NCBI GenBank assembly: GCA_049487715.1
Contig: CP150550.1
Span: 248,001 to 312,000 of the forward strand
DNA length: 64,000 nucleotides
Origin: Pycnococcus provasolii
Taxonomy: Eukaryota > Chlorophyta > Pseudoscourfieldiophyceae > Pseudoscourfieldiales
Reading direction: 5' to 3'
How positions within the stretch are numbered: the stretch's first letter is position 1; the number at the start of each line of letters is the position of its first letter. Of this stretch, positions 46,414 to 55,657 are shown piece by piece. Under the pieces are notes generated by a model. That model searched no databases. It was not told where the DNA came from and was given only the letters and a program-made list of their open reading frames with translations. The translations under genes were made by a program, and so were the position numbers.

Positions 46414-47161
46414 TCAGTCCGTTTCAAACGTGCCACAGCCGTCCTGAGGAACGCGCACGAGCACGCTCGGGTCCAATCCCAACTCGCGCACTTTGCCAGT
46501 CAGCGCACTCACGCGATCCTCCGAAGGCATAGCCTCACGCGTGAACACCCACAAGCCTTCCCCGTTTCCGTTTGGATTGAAGAAGGAGCCACGAGCACCC
46601 TTGCAAAGGCCATTTTCGCCAGTTTGCGTCGGCGCACCTCCCGTGATGATCGCCTCGCCAGCGTCACTGTCGTAGTGCACGATCCAATACGGACCCTTGA
46701 GAAAGTCTGGCAGGAAGCGAGGTCCGACGGCGAGTTCTCCTTTGTTGTTGCCGCGCACGATCGCCTGAAGGAAAGCATCGTTGTTGCCTGGAAGGCCTCC
46801 ACGCGTCGGACCAGTGACGGATCCTGTGCGTGCCTGATTGTTTACGCGTATGCGTTGAGGCGTCGTCGCTCCTTCCTCCAAGCTGTACGTGGCTTTCACG
46901 CAGTAGAGCGTGTTGACGGGTTGGTACGAGTTGGGTGCCTGCGCCTGAACGTACCATTCACCGAGATAACTCGCGAGGTCGAAAGGCTCGACAGGCTTAA
47001 CCAGCGGTGGTGGGCACGCCGACGCTGCCGACCCGTCATTATCCGATTGCGCCTTTGTAAGCTGCGAGCCTGCGGCCCAACCCAAAGAAAGGCATAGATA
47101 CGACCATCACGACCACGAGGAAACCACTAAAACCAGGGAGCCTAAAGCTAAGAGGAGACAT
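46414..47161 (-). CDS. Lipocalin-family protein with signal peptide, apparent one-base frame slip
   Basis: The main frame (47085-46414) has the lipocalin GxW signature DLASYLGEWYVQAQAP, a middle LPDFLKGPYWIVHYD (bacterial Blc/plant temperature-induced type TDY-like region), and a C-terminal GLWVFTREAMPSEDRVSALT helix. This frame has no ATG before its upstream stop. In the neighbouring frame ATG 47161 begins MSPLSFRLPGFSGFLVVVMVV, a good signal peptide, running into the GSQLTKAQSD start of the main frame if one base is dropped near 47085-47110. An unseen short intron would also do this. Lipocalins carry small hydrophobic ligands; in algae some act on membranes or in plastids. Six Cys are present in the mature part. 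Confidence 0.75.
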
Positions 47162-47869
47162 GACTTGACGACAAGAAGAATGAATGCAGAATGCAGAATG
47201 AAGAATGGAAGAATGCAGAATGAAGAGTGAAAGGGTGCGAGTGGTGATGGCGACGACGTTTGGAAATTCCGTGACAAAAAAGAGCCGAACCAGAACCTTC
47301 TCAGGGGACGATTTCAGCCGCAGAAAATAAATAGAGATGGGACTATTTTCCCCGCTGTGTTCGAGAAATTTGACCACCCTGTCTGGACTATTTTCCCCGG
47401 TGTGTTCGAGAATTTGACCCCCCTGTCTGGACTATTTTCCCCGCTGTGTTCGAGAATTTGACCACCCTGTCTGGACTATTTTCCCCGCTGTGTTCGAGAA
47501 TTTGACCCCTCCCACCCCTCCCTCTTCCCGTTCTCCCCCCTCCCTCGGTTTCCCCGCCTGTCAGGTCATTCAAGTAGGTCGTTTTCTTGCCAATAAATAA
47601 TCTGTCACAGCTCGCATGTTTATGTCGCATGAACATGCTGGTTACAGAAGTTCTGTTGCTTACAATCACGAATGGTTTCGTTTCGTTTGGTTTCGTTTCG
47701 TTTCGTTTCGTTTGGGCGACTCAATTGTTGTTAGCGGCGGCACGTAAGCCGTCGTTTGTTTAAAGGGTAGTAGGTAGGGACCGACCAGACCCTCTTGTTT
47801 GTTGATTGCCATCAGCAGCCTGGGCACTTGTTCCCAATTCTGAATTCTCGATTTGCTTTGGAGTGATCG
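47162..47869. other. Intergenic region with minisatellite
   Basis: 708 bases between the lipocalin 5' end and a small plus-strand gene. It contains gcagaatgaagaatg repeats (about 47189-47235), the 44-base minisatellite at 47340-47508 and a (TTTCG)n tract at about 47676-47713. No gene was seen. Confidence 0.6.
47340..47508. repeat. 44-base minisatellite, about 3.8 copies
   Basis: Unit starts gactattttccccgctgtg, continues ttcgagaatttgacc and ends ctgtctg. Four copies follow head to tail with one or two differences each (an extra A in copy 1, g for c and a poly-C variant in copy 2). Confidence 0.95.
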
Positions 47870-48343
47870 ATGGCAATGGTTGCCAAAAAGGAACACGCGT
47901 GCGTCGCCGTGAAGGAACCATTGCTCGACCACGACGACGACGAAAACGACAATAACATGGCTACGGCAGAAGAAGTAGAACAAAGTCGGCGATGGGGTTT
48001 GGTTGCGGTGATAACAGTCAACTTACTAATTTCATGCGCACTCAACCTCTATTTGTTTTGCTGTGTCTTCAAGCAAAACCAAAACCAAGACCAAGCACCA
48101 CGTGGACGTAGCTTACTTCAAGTCGTTCCACCCACTCCGTTCACACTCATACCATTCAACCCTCTGACGACAATCCAGCTGTGGGGAATGGCGCTTCTTC
48201 ACGGCACGCTCGCCAGCACATTCCTTCCGAACGCACATCGGAATGTTGGTCCATTGTTCGAAGATGCGGAATATGAGCAGTTGTTGGCCGAAGAATACAA
48301 CGACGGTTTAGGCAATATCGGTCCATTTTCCTACAACTACTAA
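47870..48343 (+). CDS. Small single-pass membrane protein with acidic dileucine motif
   Basis: 157 residues. The N-terminal cytosolic part contains VKEPLLDHDDDE, an (E/D)xxLL-type motif known to sort proteins to lysosome or vacuole. One transmembrane helix follows at about 43-66 (LVAVITVNLLISCALNLYLF), then RGRSLLQVVPPTPF and a C-terminal half with MALLHGTLASTFLPNAHRN and an acidic, Tyr/Asn-rich tail. The family is unknown. Start: ATG at 47870; 47876 is also possible (MAMV). Confidence 0.6.
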   Translation: MAMVAKKEHACVAVKEPLLDHDDDENDNNMATAEEVEQSRRWGLVAVITVNLLISCALNLYLFCCVFKQNQNQDQAPRGRSLLQVVPPTPFTLIPFNPLTTIQLWGMALLHGTLASTFLPNAHRNVGPLFEDAEYEQLLAEEYNDGLGNIGPFSYNY

Positions 48344-48411
48344 ACCAAAAACGGATAGATAGTAAAAAGAAGTGGACAATTTTTGCTTTTGAGTTTACTT
48401 TTGTCATCAAA

Positions 48412-50544
48412 TTAAATCAACTCACCCGGTGTATTCGCCACCGTTGCTCTCATGTCACTGCGACTTTGGCCAGACCAGCGCTTTCGGTCGTGTGCCAGCG
48501 ACTGACTGGGTGAGCGGAAGTACATGAAGGGCGTGTAGTGCAGGAAGTTGGAAACGCGGCTCGTGTAAATGTCCGCATACTTCTCCACCTGTCGTGTCAG
48601 ATGGCTCTTGTCATTCAATCCCGCGAGGCTGATGTACCCCCACCTTGTGTTGAACAGGCTTCCGTCACGTCCCAGCATCTTAGAGATCACCGAGTCGAGA
48701 GCCTCCATGTATGCCATCATCTTCACAAGCCCCTCGCGAAGTTCCGTCTCGGGCACGTCATGCAGCTCAGGCAAGTCCGAAGGCCCGAGAATCTCGCCGT
48801 CGCGATCCCACATCTCCGTCGTCATACGCCGCGTCAGCTCCAGGCGCATCGAGTTGAAGGCATCGCTCACGCGCTCCTTTTCATTCATGTAGCGCTTCAA
48901 CGCGACGCGCAGTGGCGCCATCTTCTCGAGCGCCTCCACCTCGCGCTCGAGCTCGCGCACAACCAGGCACGTGCGCCACTGAAGGTTCACCTTCGCCACG
49001 CTCACGTCCGTGTAGATGTGATCGCCAACGTACAGAATCTGGTCGCCCGAAACGCCGAGCGACTCCTCGATCATCCGCGCGGAGCCTCCGGCGAACACGC
49101 CGCCCTGCTCGTATCGCATCGTCGGTCGGAGAAGGCCATCCTCGGTTGCCACCTCGTAGACGAGATTGCGGCTGTTGGCGAAGAAGTTTGGCTTCGCGCT
49201 GCTGACGACGGTGACGTCGAAGAGGTCGCGCCATGTCATGTCGTCGGGAAGGTAGGGATCGTACGCGTACTCCATGATGCGCTGCGTGTACACGTAGTCG
49301 CTGTTCGTGATCAGCAGAAGCTTCTTGCCCGCGCGCTTCTGGTCCAGCAGCGCGAGAGCATTCTGCGGGTCCACCTCCACAAACTTCGCAGGGTCGCGGA
49401 TGATCTCAGCCTTCAGCTCGCCCTCGACGTGCGTGTAGAACAGCGCCTTGCTGACAGTGCGCCAGAGGCTTTCGTAGCACTTGATGTCGTGTCCCCACCA
49501 TCCGCCGGACCCGTCCTCCTCGCTGTCGAGGCGGTCGACCATCTGCGCGTACAGCGTCGCTTCGCTGACGCTGAAGAGCGTGTTGAGGAACACCCACCGG
49601 TTGTCGCTGAGGTCCACGCTCTCTCGTCCGTACGTCTGGCGGCACTCCGCCGTGGACATCATGCGCGTTCCGTGAGACGAGCGCTTCACCATACCGAATC
49701 GATCAGGCTTCACGAGGTTTCCGAGCTTCTTGTCGACGACGAGTCCTCGGATGACCATCTCGCTGTCGAAGCTGAGTCCCTCGACGGGACACCCGGTTTT
49801 GCGCAGCTGCTCCTTGGCGTAGTCGTACGCGCGTCCTTCCCACTGGTCTACGTCGTAGTGCACGAGCGTGTAGTCCATGTCATATCCAAGCACCTTGATG
49901 CTTCGCAGGTTGAGCGTTCGACTGCAGAAGATGCCTCGTCCGGTTGATCCGAACGGGTAGCTGGTTTCGGACTTTAACGACGTGGATGCGACCCACCGGT
50001 TGACGTCGTCGGGCGCGACGGGAAGCGGCGGTTCCTGCACGGCGCAGTCCGAGCCGGTACCGTTTTCCCACAGTGTGTCGAGCTGCGACGGCCCTTCATT
50101 TCCGTCGAACGGGTTGAGCACGGGCGGCACGAGGCACTCGACGTCCGCGTAGTGCAGGTCCCCGTCAACGGATTCCCCGAACGCGTCTACGTTGAAACCG
50201 TTCGCGTCCGCCCACTCCATCCATTCGTCTTGACTGGAGGTGGATGGAGGTGAGGACATTCCGTTCGTCTGTGAAGATCTCGAAGGCGAAGAAGAGTCTC
50301 TATCATCAGACGAGAGGTTAGCGGAGTCGAGGTTAGCGGCTTTCAGGAGGACTTGTTCCCTTTTAGCGAATGTCGATGAAGAGATGTAGCGAGAGAAAAG
50401 ATTGTGGTGGTGTTGTTGGTGGTAACGCGAAGAAACAGGACAAGAAACAGGGTGAGAGGGTGGTTGATGAGAAAACATGCTTCTAGTAATAGAGGACCCG
50501 GAGACACGCATGGACATGGACATGGAGGAGGAAGGCGCCGCCAT
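48412..50544 (-). CDS. HAD-superfamily 5'-nucleotidase (IMP/GMP-specific, cN-II/NT5DC type)
   Basis: HAD hydrolase that removes the phosphate from purine nucleoside monophosphates. The 710 residues begin with a Ser/Met-rich, probably organelle-targeting segment (MSMSMRVSGSSITRSMF), then an acidic spacer. The core shows motif I VLGYDMDYTLVHY (catalytic Asp pair, about 217-229), FGMVKRSSHG, the cap region, motif II LLLITNSDYVYT, and motif III/IV SAKPNFF followed downstream by ILYVGDHIYTDV. A long helical extension (about 600-690) contains EKERVSDAFNSMRLELTRRM. Family members are 500-650 residues, so the N-terminus accounts for the excess. The ATG at 50544 is favoured; 50676 is also in frame. 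Confidence 0.88.
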   Translation of the reverse strand: MAAPSSSMSMSMRVSGSSITRSMFSHQPPSHPVSCPVSSRYHQQHHHNLFSRYISSSTFAKREQVLLKAANLDSANLSSDDRDSSSPSRSSQTNGMSSPPSTSSQDEWMEWADANGFNVDAFGESVDGDLHYADVECLVPPVLNPFDGNEGPSQLDTLWENGTGSDCAVQEPPLPVAPDDVNRWVASTSLKSETSYPFGSTGRGIFCSRTLNLRSIKVLGYDMDYTLVHYDVDQWEGRAYDYAKEQLRKTGCPVEGLSFDSEMVIRGLVVDKKLGNLVKPDRFGMVKRSSHGTRMMSTAECRQTYGRESVDLSDNRWVFLNTLFSVSEATLYAQMVDRLDSEEDGSGGWWGHDIKCYESLWRTVSKALFYTHVEGELKAEIIRDPAKFVEVDPQNALALLDQKRAGKKLLLITNSDYVYTQRIMEYAYDPYLPDDMTWRDLFDVTVVSSAKPNFFANSRNLVYEVATEDGLLRPTMRYEQGGVFAGGSARMIEESLGVSGDQILYVGDHIYTDVSVAKVNLQWRTCLVVRELEREVEALEKMAPLRVALKRYMNEKERVSDAFNSMRLELTRRMTTEMWDRDGEILGPSDLPELHDVPETELREGLVKMMAYMEALDSVISKMLGRDGSLFNTRWGYISLAGLNDKSHLTRQVEKYADIYTSRVSNFLHYTPFMYFRSPSQSLAHDRKRWSGQSRSDMRATVANTPGELI

Positions 50545-50879
50545 AGAATCAAAGAAACACACACACACGAGAAGGGGAAATGAGCATGAAAAGGCGGCCG
50601 GGAAAGGGGGAGGGCAAAACAAGGCGGGGAACGAACAAAGAATTTGAAACGATTGGTGTGATGGAATCCACCCCATTTGGTGGTCAGATTTCAACAAACA
50701 TTCTGAAAAAAGTCAGTCGGCATAAATAAAAGGCATTTGGTTCGGTCCGCCCGGCAGCCCGGGCTGCCGGGGGGGGAGTCGCCCGGGGTTTGACGCGTTG
50801 GTTTGGTTTGGGTTTGGGGTTTGGGGTTTGGCATTGGTTTTGGGGGTTATCATTCTTTCACCAGGAAATTCACGATTTG
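50545..50879. promoter_or_regulatory. Divergent promoter with GC palindrome
   Basis: 335 bases between the nucleotidase (minus) and the nuclease (plus). It holds the 20-base perfect palindrome at 50751-50770, a G-run and a ggtttgggtttgggg tract at about 50801-50830 that resembles degenerate telomere repeats. Confidence 0.45.
50751..50770. repeat. Perfect 20-base GC palindrome
   Basis: ccggcagcccgggctgccgg reads the same on both strands. It contains the CCCGGG core that also appears upstream of COG6 (about 2455-2472) and in the 18652 region. It could be a binding site or a hairpin. Confidence 0.9.
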
Positions 50880-52324
50880 ATGGCGGATAACAATAAGCAC
50901 AGGCGTGGTGGGGACCACCGGGGGCGACGTGGTGGTGGTGGGGGTGGCAACCTTAGGCAACAAGCGTCTGCCCATGGCACACACGTACCTAACGTCTACT
51001 GGCGCGCTCGCACCCACGAAAACCTCAGACAACACCCCAACTTTATCTCCATGCCAGACGACGACGACACGACACAACCACCCGCGCTCATCAGGCAAGC
51101 CACTGACGCTTGGGTGCACGCAAGAAGAGGGGTCGTGACTACGTCGCGAATGCCCGCGCTGCTCGGATTCTACGAACCAAACTCGGGCATGCAGAAACTC
51201 GTCCACCTCCCACGCGTGGCGGCGGCGGCGGGACGACTCGAAAGCGAACGGGACGAGCTCGTGCGTGCAAACGCTGAGGTGCAACACGAACTGAAAAATA
51301 GCGTCTCTGCAAACTTAAAAGCACGTCTCGACCAAGTCGTCGTCGCGCACAGGGGAAACAGACGACCGAGCACATCCGCGTCGCGTGTTGGACACCAACG
51401 TCTGTCAGACGACCAGCTTGCCGAGTGCGTGCGTGCGGCAGCTGTTGGAACTCCCGAAGTTGCGTGCCTTTGGGGCAAGGCGCAGGAGCCGGCGGCGCTG
51501 CTCGCGGTGCTCGAAATGTGCCCGAAAGCAGTCGTTGTCGAGGTGGGCCTGCTCGAGATTCCGCAAGAGCGCGTGCGAGCTGCCGTCGTGTCGCAGGAGA
51601 ATGATGGCGCACCCCCGCGCGATTCGGCGCGAGCCCCGACGGCGTCATCTGCTGGGACACTCGCGTGGGACCGGGAGGAGAGGCGGCGGCGGTCCTGTCC
51701 AAAGCGCATGCGGAAGCGTGCAAGAAGGCAAGAAGGCGCATTCCCAGCGATCCTGCCGCCGATGCCATTCGCACTGCGGCGGCGGAGGCACTCGGAAATA
51801 TCGACGTCGATCATGTTGCAATGCTACCGCTGGAGGTGAAATGCCGCTGCCCGTTCTATGCCGGGGCTGGGCGTAGATTCTACGTGAACAGTGACATCGG
51901 ACCGCAAGGGCGCACAGCAATGTCGGGAATGGCACCCGCGCACTACCCGCAGCTTCAGCTCGAGTGCGCCTCTCTCGGCGCGACTGGCGGCGTGTTGGTG
52001 TACCACACGGCGCACAACGGAAGTGCTCTGTACCACGTTCCCGCCAACCCGTCGTTCCTGGACTGTATCATAAACGCTGCCAGCATCACGCTTGCGAAGG
52101 GCGCAGGTGGCGAGGCGGAGGCGGGCGCGCGACGCGCCATAGCGCGACGTGCGCGGCGCGGTGCGGACAGCGTGACCCTCATTTGCGAGACGCGCGGACT
52201 TGCGGGTGCGCGCGCAGATGGAGGGGATGGCGTGTCGCCGTCGCAGTACTTTACGCAGTGCTTCCTGCCAGCTGACTCCGCGCTCAAGCGCGTGCTTGCG
52301 TCGCCGTGGTCACGTGCAATGTAA
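50880..52324 (+). CDS. YqaJ/lambda-exonuclease-like nuclease, one-base frame slip
   Basis: PD-(D/E)XK nuclease of the YqaJ type, known from phages, viruses and a plant family of restriction-endonuclease-like proteins. Frame 3 from ATG 50880 gives an Arg/Gly-rich N-terminus, then ATDAWVHARRGVVTTSRM (the W..R.G..T.SR motif), a poorly conserved middle and VEVGLLEIPQERVRAAV. The catalytic FGASPDGVICWD (from 51623) and PLEVKCRCPF (about 51827-51856), then HYPQLQLECASLGA, are in frame 2. The frames meet at a C run (about 51612-51616); one extra C gives DGAPPARFGASPDG and a 481-residue protein. All three nuclease motifs are intact, so I think this is an assembly slip rather than a dead gene. Confidence 0.78.
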
Positions 52325-52368
52325 TGAAAAGTTAAATAAGCTAAAATATTTTTCTTTACTTCAACCAA

Positions 52369-53571
52369 TCACGGGGGTGCTGGTTTGCTTGGGTTGTGTC
52401 CCCAGCTCGTTCGAGCACCGCGGCCGCTGTACCCAAAACCTTTGTATGTCTCGTAGCGCTGATGCGGAACGAGGCGATTGCCCTGCGAAGCGAGAGCTCG
52501 TCGCAACTTGAACATCTCGTTGAAGTACGCCTGCTCAGCGGAGGTTCCATTTTTCAAGACGCGCGCAACCGGCCTTGTTGGATCCGCTTCCCGAATTGCC
52601 ATCGCCTGCTCTTCCGTCAACGCCACTCCCTCTCTCACGTCGACGTACGACGAAGTTGCCACCGGGTCGAAATCGGCACTCAAGTCCCGCTCGTACGGAG
52701 CTTTGTGCTTAGTCTGCGTCGACCCATCTGTGGTCATCGGCGGCGTCAAAGCGTCCTCAAGCATCACGTGAAGCATTTCTACGTCTTCGCAGAGCTTTGC
52801 ATTCTGATCCTCCCGTGCCTCTAGCTGCGCGAGTAACCAGTCCCGCTCCGCCTCCACCTCGCGCAGCAAGTCGATTGCGCGAACAGCGTCAGCCTGCGCG
52901 AGCTTAAGCGCGCCCTTTAGCTCCATTTGTGTTGCGTTTGGCGGCAGAGGTTCGAGTCCGCGCAGCGTTGGTGCACGCCTGTTGCCGTAGCTCCACCGTT
53001 GGGTTGGTATGCCTTCCGGTGTGCGGCGCGAGTTGGCGACATCTTGCACCGTTTCTACTCGAGCAGGTCTTTGCTGGCTTGCCTCCTCAATCTCCGGCTC
53101 CGGTGCAGGCGCCGGCGTGCGAGCAGCCTGCGCAGGCTTCGCCGTGGCTGTGGCCGTGGCTTTCTCTTCTGGTGCTGCTGCTCCAGGCTTGGCCTCCGCA
53201 GCTGGCTTCTCAGCAGGCGCGGCTTCAGCCTCTGGTGCTGCCGCTGGCTTGGCCACCGGCGCCGGTTCCGCCTTGGACGTCGACGCCGCAGCTACAGCCT
53301 TTGGTGTCGCCTCAGGCTTCTTCTCCGCAGGCGCGGCTTTGGCCTCCGTCGGCTTTTTCTCCGCAGCTGGCTTCTCCGCAGGCGCGGCTTCAGCCTTTGG
53401 TGCTGCCTCTGGCTTGGCCACCGGCGCCGGTTCCGCCTTGGACGTCGACGCCGCGGCCGAGGTTGCATTCGCAGTTGAGGCCTTAATGACCTCACCGTCA
53501 TGTATTTCCTCCTCCTCAGGGAGGTCGTCAGGGAGGTCTTCGAGTTCCTCGACATGGGCGTAGTCGTCCAT
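52369..53571 (-). CDS. Ala/Pro/Lys repeat protein with coiled coil
   Basis: 400 residues, function unknown. The N-terminus is acidic (MDDYAHVEELEDLPDD...). Residues about 35-175 are built from two copies of a unit rich in STSKAEPAPVAKP and AEAAPAEKPAAE, a PA-K linker type seen in PAK-rich and histone-like proteins. A segment at about 235-300 is a coiled coil (ALKLAQADAVRAIDLLREVE, then ERDWLLAQLEARED). The C-terminus has a conserved-looking VLKNGTSAEQAYFNEMFKLR, RYETYKGFGYSGRG and SWGHNPSKP. It may be cytoskeletal or flagellar, but this is a guess. The stop lies 42 bases past the convergent nuclease gene. Confidence 0.7.
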   Translation of the reverse strand: MDDYAHVEELEDLPDDLPEEEEIHDGEVIKASTANATSAAASTSKAEPAPVAKPEAAPKAEAAPAEKPAAEKKPTEAKAAPAEKKPEATPKAVAAASTSKAEPAPVAKPAAAPEAEAAPAEKPAAEAKPGAAAPEEKATATATAKPAQAARTPAPAPEPEIEEASQQRPARVETVQDVANSRRTPEGIPTQRWSYGNRRAPTLRGLEPLPPNATQMELKGALKLAQADAVRAIDLLREVEAERDWLLAQLEAREDQNAKLCEDVEMLHVMLEDALTPPMTTDGSTQTKHKAPYERDLSADFDPVATSSYVDVREGVALTEEQAMAIREADPTRPVARVLKNGTSAEQAYFNEMFKLRRALASQGNRLVPHQRYETYKGFGYSGRGARTSWGHNPSKPAPP

Positions 53572-53995
53572 GCTGAGAAAGCGGAATAATGATGCGGCAA
53601 GAGGTCGGTGAAGGGGGGAACTTGTCTTGTGCAAGATGCGTTTGACCGATGGATGGATTCCGCATATGCAACTGTAATAACTGTAACTGCAACTGGTTGG
53701 ATGGTCATCAAGAACGTTTGACCCTCCTCGTTCCTTCACTTCCTCGTTCCAAATGCTCAATGATGTGTGTTCAATGTGTGTGGAAAGTAACAATGGGTTA
53801 GGGTTTAAGGCTTCCTCCTACCCTTACGCTACCCTTACGCTCACGACAACCTTTCGACTACCGTAGTGGTAGGATTAGCTCGTCGTTCGGTGGGGTTTGG
53901 TGTTCAGGTTTGGCGCTCCTCAACTCGTGTCCGGAACTCTGCCCGGCTCCAGCCGATCGTCCGCCTCATCCGCGTTTTTCGTTTCGCCTTAGACC
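53572..53995. promoter_or_regulatory. Divergent promoter with short telomere-like motif
   Basis: 424 bases between divergent genes. It contains gggttagggttt (about 53796-53807) and a doubled ctacccttacgct repeat at about 53817-53841. No gene was seen. Confidence 0.4.
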
Positions 53996-54667
53996 ATGCA
54001 GCGCCTCAGCCCCTCGCCGGGAACGCCTCGGTCGTGGCGCGGCCTCGTGGCGGCCGTCGTTGGGTTAACCGTCGTCGCAGTGGCCGTCTACGCCGTCGCC
54101 ACGCGCAACCTCTCGTCAACGCTTAAGGTGGCACTCGAGGATCGCGAGGCGGCGCTCACCATGCTCAGCGAGAGAGAGGGACACCTCAACCAAGTGCGCG
54201 CAGACGTCGAGGATCTCAACAAGAAAGTGCGCAAGAAGGAAGCGCTGCTCGTCAAGCAGCAGGCGGTCACAAAAAAGCTCGGCGTTCTGCTGACGAAGAG
54301 CCAGGAGGAAAAGGACAACATACGAAACGAGTATGAAGTCAAACGCAGGCCTGACCTCGAGGAGTGCAACGAAGTGGTTGGCACGAAGGATGCAGCGATC
54401 AACGCCATGAGGCAGGAGCGAGATAAACAGCAACGAAAGGTTGATGCGGCGCTGGACGAGAAGCGCAAGGCGGAGGAGAGGCATAGCGCGCTTGAGGCGA
54501 AATATAAGGAGCTGCAGAGTGAGGTGGAGACTCTGCGCAAGTTCAAGCGGGACACGCTCGTCGAGTTGGAGAAGGCGAAGAGCGTGCGCGCTCTAGATAG
54601 CGAAGCCTACGAGCTTGCATATCGCAGCAAGAACCGCGCCTCCACGGCACAAAGCAGCGACGCATAA
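53996..54667 (+). CDS. Membrane-anchored coiled-coil protein
   Basis: 223 residues. A short basic cytosolic tail (MQRLSPSPGTPRSWR) precedes one transmembrane helix (GLVAAVVGLTVVAVAVYAV, about 17-35), giving a type II or tail-less signal-anchor topology. The rest is an almost unbroken charged coiled coil (EDREAALTMLSEREGHLNQV, LLVKQQAVTKKLGVLLTKSQ, KYKELQSEVETLRKFK). There is one Cys (EECNEVV). Could be a Golgi or ER tether or an organelle scaffold; nothing distinguishes these. Confidence 0.72.
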   Translation: MQRLSPSPGTPRSWRGLVAAVVGLTVVAVAVYAVATRNLSSTLKVALEDREAALTMLSEREGHLNQVRADVEDLNKKVRKKEALLVKQQAVTKKLGVLLTKSQEEKDNIRNEYEVKRRPDLEECNEVVGTKDAAINAMRQERDKQQRKVDAALDEKRKAEERHSALEAKYKELQSEVETLRKFKRDTLVELEKAKSVRALDSEAYELAYRSKNRASTAQSSDA

Positions 54668-55067
54668 GAGCTGCGTGTGGCGCGGCAAGACCAGCGGCGC
54701 GCGTGATGAGTCCTCGCTTGAAAGGTAGGAGGCGCGCGCACACCACGATAGCTGTGCGAGTCACAGCTACCTACCACTATGCTGGCTCGCCTGAGCACAC
54801 ACGTAACCTTACTTACTCTTCCTGTAACCTCACTTTTCTTTTCATGGCATTTTAAATACGCAAAGTATATTTTCTTTGCATAATAAGCCGCCATATCCAT
54901 ATGGTCCCGCTGCGAACAACCAACCCCGAATAATTCGATTCTCCCGGGAAGAATTAATTTATTTCGGGGTTTGTCCATGTGGCCCGTTTCTTCACGTCGT
55001 TTCTTCCCCCCTTGCAGCCTTGGTGAAACTCCGTTGTTTCCGCCTTGTTGCACTCGTTTTCGTCGCC
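54668..55067. other. Intergenic region, tandem genes
   Basis: 400 bases between plus-strand genes. It contains AT-rich DNA at about 54840-54890 and short dyads (gctgtgcgagtcacagc at 54751-54767). No gene was seen. Confidence 0.4.
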
Positions 55068-55513
55068 ATGTCGACGGTGCCGCATACTCGCCCTGACGCC
55101 GCGGCAGGTGTGAACGTGCGTCCAGGAAGTGGAGACAGTGACGCTCAGCTGGAGGAGAATAGGGAACCATCTCTGCGTTCTCAGCACCTCTCGGCGGCGT
55201 TCGCGTCTCTGCTCACGCCGTCAGCACGCTCGCTCGCGGAGTCAGCGTCCACCGCACGCACCAGCCAAGAGGCGCTCGTTCACGCGGTGGATGCCATGGC
55301 GGCGCAACTAGCTCGCGTGGATGCGGCGTGCGCAAGAATTGACGGTGTGACTTGCGCCCAGCAGGCGGGGAGACTAGACAGCGTGAGGAGGCGCGTGAAG
55401 GCGATGGCAGGACGTGTGGAGGGAGTCGTGACGAGGCTGGACCGTTTGCTGCTGGCAGTATCTAAGCTACCCCCGAGCGCGCTCTCGCGTGCAGTTGGGC
55501 ACGGCGACGGCGT

Positions 55514-55547
<34 letters not shown>

Positions 55548-55610
55548 GGGGAGGAGGGTAGCGAAAGCGGTGAAGACGACGGAGCACGGAGGCTCCTCCC
55601 TGTGATGTGA
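55068..55610 (+). CDS. Small coiled-coil protein, possibly Snapin/BORC-like
   Basis: 180 residues. The central 95 residues are helical: TSQEALVHAVDAMAAQLARV and RLDSVRRRVKAMAGRVEGVV, ending VTRLDRLLLAVSKL. The pattern SQ..L...(V/I)D.(M/L)A..L.R(V/I)..., followed by R..VRRRV......(V/I)..R.DRLL, resembles Snapin and related BLOC-1/BORC subunits that link lysosome-like organelles to motors; this is pattern-level only. The C-terminus is a long acidic run of Asp/Glu (GDDDDDDDDDEGEEGSE) encoded by GAC repeats, then LLPVM. The ATG at 55068 follows a non-coding-like stretch. Confidence 0.5.
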
Positions 55611-55657
55611 AAAACGTAGTAGTATGATAACATGTAAGCAATAGTCAAGTGTACACC

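Noticed and set aside
47340-47508. CRISPR-like array
   Set aside because: The 44-base units are head to tail without unique spacers, and the genome is eukaryotic.
48538-49947. 469-codon plus-strand frame opposite the 5'-nucleotidase
   Set aside because: Composition (Leu/Val/His/Arg) is typical of an antisense shadow; the HAD motifs are on the minus strand.
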